A DNA stretch of 64,000 nt from Acanthosepion esculentum (Eukaryota; Mollusca; Cephalopoda; Sepiida; Sepiidae): NCBI GenBank assembly GCA_964036315.1, contig OZ038517.1, positions 54,836,788-54,900,787 of the forward strand, written 5' to 3'. The notes below the pieces were generated by a model that searched no databases, was not told the origin of the DNA, and worked only from the letters and a program-made list of their open reading frames with translations. Of this stretch, positions 58,230 to 64,000 are shown one piece after another. Each line of letters opens with the position of its first letter. The stretch's first letter is position 1. Position numbers and translations under genes: made by a program.

Positions 58230-58740
58230 CGTCACTTTTTTCCAACCCTAGATATGGGTTAAATAGTAATGCAGCCTGAGCTCTCTTGCAGACAAACAGT
58301 CTAAGAGTAGGAAAACTCAAAATACGAAATTAGCAAGAACTCCATTAGTTTTCCCAAGAATCATGCCAATTCACAAGCAATAAAAAAAAGGAATCTGTGG
58401 AGAGCCATGATCAAGTACATCCTAAAGGGAAAAGGAAAACTGAATTCCAAACCATAGAGAAAGCAACGGGAAACCACTCGACTATCGTTCCTAAGAAGGC
58501 ATGGCAATTCACAGATAATAGACAAAAGGAAACTGTGGAGAGCCATGATCGTGTACATCCTAAAGGGAGAAGGAAAACTGAATTCCAAACCCTGAAAAAA
58601 AACAAAGGGGAAACCACTCCACTATCGTTCACAAGAAGGTATGACAATTCACAGATAATAAAGAAAAGGAAACTGTGGAGAGCCATGATCATGTAGATCC
58701 TAAAGGGTGAAGGAAAATTGTGGAGAAACATAATTAGCTA
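58230..58740 (+). mobile_element. SINE-O copy with its 3' body amplified three times
   Basis: It begins in the body (CCCTAGATATGGGTTAAATA) and continues AGTCTAAGAGTAGGAAAACT. Then the 3' body unit of about 138-140 bp is repeated: GGAAAACTGAATTCC at 58434 and 58572, with a final GGAAAATTG at about 58712. Each unit contains GAAAGCAACGGGAAACCACT, GGCAATTCACAGATAAT and GTGGAGAGCCATGATC. Normal copies have one unit. Confidence 0.82.
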
Positions 58741-58774
58741 GATCCTGATTCAATATGGCATTGCATTTGTTTGG

Positions 58775-59130
58775 AGGACGTGCGTGTTGTGTAGCGGTTA
58801 TCGGCACTGAAAGTGGAACCGACGAACCGGGATCAAATTCTAGTCTAGTCTGCTGCATTCACTTTCGCACAAGGTCTCTTAGAAAAGGCTTTGATCTATC
58901 TGTTCTCCTCTAATCCAGCTTGGAATTAAATAGTAGGGTAGACCTTATTCTGTAGCCTTGAGTGACAACCAATCTAAGAGAAGGAAAACTCAGAAAGAGT
59001 TTTAATTCAAAGAGAAGGTAACGGGAAGCCACTGCATGATATCCCACAAGAATGTAAGTCAATTCACAAATAATAAAGAAAAGAAAGGTGTGGAGACCCA
59101 TGATCGTTTATGTCCTGATGGGGCATGGCA
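58775..59130 (+). mobile_element. SINE-O, near full length
   Basis: tRNA-like head: GGACGTGCGTGTTGTGTAGC, GGTTATCGGC (A-box region) and GGGATCAAATTCTAG (B-box region, about 58830). Body: AGAAAAGGCTTTGATC, GGAATTAAATAGTAGGGTAG, TTCTGTAGCCTTGAGTGACA. 3' part: AGAGAAGGTAACGGGAAGCC, TCAATTCACAAATAATAAAG, GTGTGGAGACCCATGATC. This copy gives the clearest order of parts for the family. Confidence 0.82.
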
Positions 59131-59146
59131 TAGAAAGGTGTTTTAG

Positions 59147-59284
59147 AGGATGTGCGGGGTGTGTGAGTTCAAATTCCGAAATAGGTTGTTCACTTTCGTA
59201 CTTATGCACTTAGGAAAGGCATAGATCCGTCTATTCACTTCCAACACAAGCAGGGGTTAAAGTCTAGGGTAGATTGGGTTCGCT
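59147..59284 (+). mobile_element. SINE-O, 5' half
   Basis: GGATGTGCGGGGTGTGTGAG, TTCAAATTCC, AGGAAAGGCATAGATCC and GCAGGGGTTAAAGTCTAGGG, then a direct join to LINE-B sequence at about 59285. The head has lost about 40 bp between the A and B boxes. Confidence 0.72.
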
Positions 59285-59600
59285 ATAGAATTGAAGCAAT
59301 AGAAATGTGGTTCTACAGAAGGATACTGAGAATACCATGGACTGAAGATGCGAATAACGAGGAAGTATAAAGGAAAAAAAAAAAACGTTTATAGTTTGAT
59401 TAAGAGGCGAAATTTCTGAAACATAATGAGGGCAGGAGGAGTGGCAAATTTGACACTCATAGGGCACTGAGAGCAAGAGGAAAGCAGTTAGTAACCTATC
59501 GATGGTTGGCAGAATAGTGATTGCTGAGAGGCGTCAAAAAGACAAACCTTGATAAGAGTTACAAAAGATAAGAAGTTGTGGAGAGCCATGATCTCGCTTT
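59285..59600 (+). pseudogene. LINE-B C-terminal fragment (plus)
   Basis: RIEAIEMWFYRRILRIPWTE, DANNEEV, then a frame break at the A-run (59373-59384) and sequence reading IKRRNF, NIMRAGG. This matches the MWFYRR...PWT...NEEVL block of RTE-like LINEs and the copies at 36480 and 45160. It is fragmentary. Confidence 0.7.
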
Positions 59601-59924
59601 TCTCGATAGAAAATGGCTAATACGGAGGGGGAAACAAATATTCGTACAAATATAAATATTTAATCTATTGTATTTCCAACTAATGAATAAACATACTTTT
59701 CACATAATTAACTGTAAACAGATGCAGAATAACTAAAGCTGTAGAAAATACAGAAAAAAATTGATTTAATATAAATAAGTCCCATTTATCCATTTTAATG
59801 GGTGAAAAAAAAACCTATTCGTGCAATGCAAATTTCAGATTTTAAAACTTGTAAATAGCTTTAATACTCTAGATTGTTCAAGTGGAATATTCTAGAATGT
59901 TCCAATAATGTTATCAGTTGGAAT
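59601..59924. other. AT-rich, no gene recognised
   Basis: No feature is identified. Confidence 0.4.
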
Positions 59925-60022
59925 CTATTTATCCATAGCTTGGGGGAGAAGAAGAGGATTCATACTTTTAGGGTATTAAATGTAATGGATTCAACTGGAA
60001 TTCGAACTATCTTGGTTTATTC
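59925..60022 (-). mobile_element. SINE-O fragment cut by microsatellite
   Basis: ATCCATAGCTTGGGGGAGAA, GAGGATTCATAC, then TGGATTCAACTGGAATTCGA is the family body and B-box read in reverse. It passes straight into ATCT repeats where the A-box half should be. Confidence 0.65.
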
Positions 60023-60068
<46 letters not shown>

Positions 60069-60168
60069 CAGTCCCTTTCATTATCTATCTATCTATCTCT
60101 GTTCAAATCTATCTATCTCAGTCTGTTCATATCTATCTATCTATCTATCTATCTATCTCAATCTCTTC

Positions 60169-60215
<47 letters not shown>

Positions 60216-60225
60216 CAGTCTCTTC

Positions 60226-60268
<43 letters not shown>

Positions 60269-60278
60269 CAATCTCTTC

Positions 60279-60317
<39 letters not shown>

Positions 60318-60327
60318 CAGTCTCTTC

Positions 60328-60386
<59 letters not shown>

Positions 60387-60442
60387 CAGTCTCTTCATTA
60401 TCTATCAATCAATCTATCTATCTATCTATCTCAGTCCCTTTC

Positions 60443-60515
<73 letters not shown>
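60023..60515. repeat. ATCT microsatellite with CAGTCTCTTCATT-type interruptions
   Basis: About 490 bp of ATCT repeats broken by TCAGTCCCTTTCATT, TCTGTTCAAATC, CAGTCTGTTCAT and TCAGTCTCTTCATT words. It is related to 40811-41272. The long open frame here is an artefact. Confidence 0.96.
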
Positions 60516-60969
60516 TAATTTATGTTACTCTATACATAGAAAGATCCATCTACTTCGGTTTTCTTTCAACAGATGTCTCAATCAGGCGCGGACAATTAGT
60601 TTTCCATTTTCACGTTCTTGCCGTCTTTAAATATTGCGCCATTTATTTTCTTAATTAAAAAAAAATAATGTTGCATTTTTTTTTCTGATAGAAAAGTAAT
60701 TTCGTACTTTTCAGCGATTGGATTGGCAATTAAAAATCGAAATAAATCAAGAATAAGGGAATCACAGAAAACGAGAACATATTTTATTTCCGTTGTTAGC
60801 CTTCATTGGTTAAGATGTTTGTATTCACGAGCAAAACGAACGAATTTACTCGAATATATGATGAAAGCAATTATTACGAAAGGAGAGACAAGTGTTTGAG
60901 TGATGCAAAACTGAGCAGTAGGATAAAAAATGAAAACGAAAAATATTATTATGATGATATTAATCAAAA
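60516..60969. other. No gene recognised
   Basis: A 61-codon charged frame at 60806-60991 (rich in Asn, Lys, Glu, Tyr) is unlike any family I know and runs into the 121-bp repeat. Probably chance. Confidence 0.35.
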
Positions 60970-61090
60970 TATTATATTAACCCTGTTCTGACAGTATGGC
61001 TTGTATTAATTCCCGACCACGGACAATCCCTACCTTTCTGATTTTCAGTGGAGTTCGATAATAAAATCATTAGCAATGCGAATCCTATGG
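60970..61090. repeat. 121-bp repeat, diverged copy 1
   Basis: GACAGTATGGCTTG, ATTCCCGACCAC, GACAATCCCTACC, TTCTGATTTTCAGTGG and AATCATTAGCAATGCGAA match the two closer copies at 61560-61800. Repeat R1 copy 2 lies between. Confidence 0.72.
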
Positions 61091-61552
61091 ATTAATTCAG
61101 CCCGAAAATAAAAAGAATTTATATTTACTAAACTTCACACGAAATTCTCCCAGAACGAATCCCTTCCGTTGCATTCCGATTGGGCTGACCTATGGGATCG
61201 TCCCAAATGTTGGCGACCCGGGTGTGATATTTTCAAGTGTGGCGTCTACGTTCGCGCTCACCCTGATAGACAAGCCGAAACGGATATTTTTCTTTCTTTT
61301 CTTATGTTTTTGATTGCACAAAATTCTTTGTGAATACCTCGAATAGCATGCGCACTTACGAAACATTTTCATTCGCAGGGTTGGAGTTGTTGCAAGGCTA
61401 CAAAAATTTTCATTTAAAATCTATAATTTCAAAAGAGTGCCAGAAATTTAATAAAAAATACAAAAATACTTACATTTAAAATTTATAATTTCTTTGTCGG
61501 AATTAATAGTTGCGATAAGTAAATTTACATTACTTGGGGGAAGAAAAGATCA
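61091..61552. repeat. Dispersed repeat R1, copy 2
   Basis: It shares both ends and internal words with 4013-4421 (see there). It contains an extra more GC-rich middle (61180-61290). It separates copies of the 121-bp repeat, as if inserted in a tandem array. Confidence 0.7.
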
Positions 61553-61559
61553 TGTAATG

Positions 61560-61800
61560 TATTTTCATTGACAATCCCTTTCTTCCTGATTTCCAATGCA
61601 TTCCTATAGTAAACTCATTAGCAATGCATTTACATTATACATATAATAGCCCTATTCTATCAGTAATGCTTGCATTCATTCCTGACCACTGACAATCCCT
61701 TTCTTCCTGATTTCCAATGCATTCCTATAGTAAAATCATTAGCAATGCATTTAAATTATACATCTAATAGCCCTATTCTATAAGTAATAATTGAGTAGAT
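61560..61800. repeat. 121-bp tandem repeat, copies 2 and 3
   Basis: TGACAATCCCTTTCTTCCTG, ATTTCCAATGCATTCCTATA, TCATTAGCAATGCATTTA and ATAGCCCTATTCTAT occur at about 61569 and again about 121 bp later (61690). The two copies differ at few positions. Confidence 0.88.
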
Positions 61801-62124
61801 CTTTTAGGTCAGAGGAACGATCAGTTGCAAAACTCCGTTGTTATTTTAAAAAGTGGGTAGAAATAAAATGATTTGAATTTGACAACTTTTTCACTTCACT
61901 GAAACAGACGTTAAACAGTTTTATCTGCCTTTCTTTCTTTTATTTTCTCACTGAAACTAAATAGTGTCTTATCCACTCTTTCCACGCGATCAAAACGGAA
62001 TAGGCCATTATTTATGAGGTATCGGCAAGGTGTAACGGTCGTGCGAACTAACGAAGAGAGAGAGAGAGAGAGACGAGCACAATTATAACAGGATTCTCCT
62101 CTAAACATTCCTAGGTCACGTCGA
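61801..62124. other. No gene; short GA tract
   Basis: GA repeats at about 62056-62072. A 95-codon minus frame covers part of this region and the SINE next to it; not a recognised protein. Confidence 0.4.
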
Positions 62125-62360
62125 TTATGCGGTAAAGAGCAAAATTCTGATTTAACATGCACGGCCACGCATTCGATCCAGAGCTCTGTGTTCCGCATTT
62201 CGATGTAGACAGTGACATCGACTCTGAGGCCTTGTGTTTAGCATACTATTATTTTTTGTGCTACTATTTAACCCCTAGTGGGGACATTCATGTAGGTATA
62301 AATCTTAACGTAAATGCAACAGATGATGCACGAATTTGAACCCGGATCGGTTAACTGCGA
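62125..62360 (-). mobile_element. SINE-O-related copy (minus)
   Basis: On the minus strand CCGGGTTCAAATTCGTG (B-box region, about 62345), GTTGCATTTACG, GATTTATACCTACATGAATG, CCCCACTAGGGGTTAAATAG and ACAAGGCCTCAGAGTCGATG follow the body order of the family. The same TATACCTACAT variant is seen at 63480-63745. Confidence 0.65.
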
Positions 62361-62580
62361 CACATATCTTATATACGTATTTACGACGTTCTATTCTCGA
62401 TTTTTGAAGATTATTTTTCGCGAATTGAAGGTAGTACGGTTTATTGCCGTTGCGCTTTTTGAGCAGTACATTTTGTCTACTATATGTGCAAATAAAAAAT
62501 ACAAACAAAAACGGCAGTATCTTAGTATTAATGAAAAGCATTTCCAAGGTTATATTGCCTGGAATAGGTTGCAGTTAGGA
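62361..62580. other. No gene recognised
   Basis: Spacer sequence. Nothing is identified. Confidence 0.4.
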
Positions 62581-63269
<689 letters not shown>

Positions 63270-63475
63270 ATCGGCCTTGTTATTTAATCCATAGGGGGAT
63301 GCAGAGATAGAGTCATACCTATCCCAAGGCGAAAATGTATGTGATAAACTCGACTGGGGTTCGAACGTGGCTGGCCGGTTTCATTTATCCCGAGTCGGTA
63401 AAATTCATCCCAAATCCCTTTAGATCGTTCTAAATTGATGGTCGGTATATTATTATTCTCAAATACCTGGAACAC
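63270..63475 (-). mobile_element. SINE-O fragment (minus)
   Basis: ATCCATAGGGGGATGCAGAG, ATAGAGTCATACCTATCCCA and GACTGGGGTTCGAACGTGGC are the body and B-box read in reverse (B box GTTCGAACCCC at about 63360). Confidence 0.7.
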
Positions 63476-63479
63476 CGGA

Positions 63480-63745
63480 TGTAGGCGATCATGGCACTCC
63501 GCAGTTTCCTTTTTTCTTATGTGTGAATTGACTTCTTGGCCAAAGATAGTGGAGAGGCTTTCCGTTGCTTTCTCCACGCATTTGAATTCATATTTGTCCT
63601 TCTCCTAGACTGACTGCAACTCAAGTCCGTCGAACCCAGTCTGTGTTAAAATTTAACCTCTAAGGGGAGGAAACTTAATGTAGGCATAAATCCGAACGTG
63701 AAGGTAACAGATAATACCCGCTAAACGTTACACTACCCACGCGTC
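63480..63745 (-). mobile_element. SINE-O copy (minus), near full length
   Basis: On the minus strand: head GGACGCGTGGGTAGTGTAAC (from 63745), AGCGGGTATTATCTGTTACC, body GAGGTTAAATTTTAACACAG, ACTGGGTTCGACGGAC, and 3' part GTGGAGAAAGCAACGGAAAG, TCAATTCACACATAAG, GGAAACTGCGGAGTGCCATG. The order is head-body-3' as in 58775-59130. Confidence 0.75.
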
Positions 63746-63754
63746 CGTTAAAAT

Positions 63755-63905
63755 GCCTACGCCCCGGGTAGGTTAAATACCAGGGTGGACTGGATACTAG
63801 AGACTACTCTGAATTCAACACCGTGGAGAAAGCTTTGAGAAACAATGATTTTACCTTAAAGGTCATGGCAAGAAAAGTATTATGTGGAGAGTGACGATCA
63901 TCTCC
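63755..63905 (+). mobile_element. SINE-O 3' half (plus)
   Basis: GGTAGGTTAAATACCAGGGT, GGACTGGATACTAGAGACTA, CTCTGAATTCAACACCGTGG, AGAAAGCTTTGAGAAACAA and TATGTGGAGAGTGACGATC. It is head to head with the preceding copy. Confidence 0.7.
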
Positions 63906-63907
63906 AT

Positions 63908-64000
63908 TAGTAGTTCTCAAACATTTTTAACCTATGGACCACTTTGATTCTTATTTTACTCGTGTGGACCCACATAGCCGATCGATGGTTTAAATTTGCC
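63908..64000 (+). mobile_element. Possible hAT-type terminus, cut by the window edge
   Basis: TAGTAGTTCTCAAACATTTT, then TAACCTATGGACCACTTTGA resembles the CAGTGGTTCTCAAACTTTTT start of many hAT elements, including the following GGACC block. The other end lies beyond the window, so neither an inverted partner nor an 8-bp duplication can be checked. Confidence 0.35.

Noticed and set aside
59874..60518. 214-codon open frame
   Set aside because: About 165 codons are ATCT repeat; the first 50 lie in unique and SINE sequence with no family resemblance.

Overview
This window is repeat-dominated, AT-rich animal DNA with no convincing host gene. The repeat types (long ATCT and TA microsatellites, abundant tRNA-derived SINEs, Penelope-like elements with GIY-YIG domains, RTE-like and Jockey-like LINE remnants, Helitrons) fit a mollusc and most likely a cephalopod such as an octopus. 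That assignment is an inference from repeat style, not from a marker gene.

Layout. 1-9.97 kb is a graveyard of LINE fragments: one family, called LINE-A here, is present at least six times in both orientations, and the best copy is 7765-9165. It also holds a pogo/Tigger-like MITE, a 24-bp minisatellite, one LINE-B piece and a tRNA-like fragment. 9.97-30.34 kb is one uninterrupted satellite array of 169 full 120-bp monomers plus partial edges. It has higher-order structure: a 32-monomer unit of 3,841 bp repeated twice in full and once with a 5-monomer deletion, and further right a 12-monomer block duplicated at a 20-monomer offset. Every monomer carries a 27-codon ATG-to-TGA reading frame. 30.7-36.1 kb is a degenerate 'TATTGATTGG' minisatellite split by a 3,509-bp Helitron (31114-34622) whose ends are defined to the base by a related empty site at about 35.1 kb.

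36.5-47.8 kb holds a LINE-B fragment with an unusual in-frame tandem expansion, a family of dispersed composite repeats ('X') with a 31-bp minisatellite, an ATCT microsatellite, a Penelope GIY-YIG fragment, and two SINEs that fuse a 5S rRNA piece to a tRNA-Arg-like head. 48-57 kb alternates TA-rich microsatellites with two Penelope-like elements, each bounded by inverted repeats, and a tRNA-like sequence inside a foldback element. 57.8-64 kb holds a second copy of the MITE, a dense SINE cluster, a LINE-B fragment, another ATCT tract, a 121-bp tandem repeat and the start of a possible hAT element at the window edge.

How the parts relate. Nothing here forms a pathway. The interactions are between mobile elements: SINEs nested in LINEs, a Helitron in a minisatellite, retroelements beside TA tracts, and recurring units shared between loci. 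Two very small candidate coding starts (38139 and 44976) lie in YY1-like ATGGCGG contexts and are reported at low confidence. Pairwise similarities were judged by eye, and no database search or alignment program was available.
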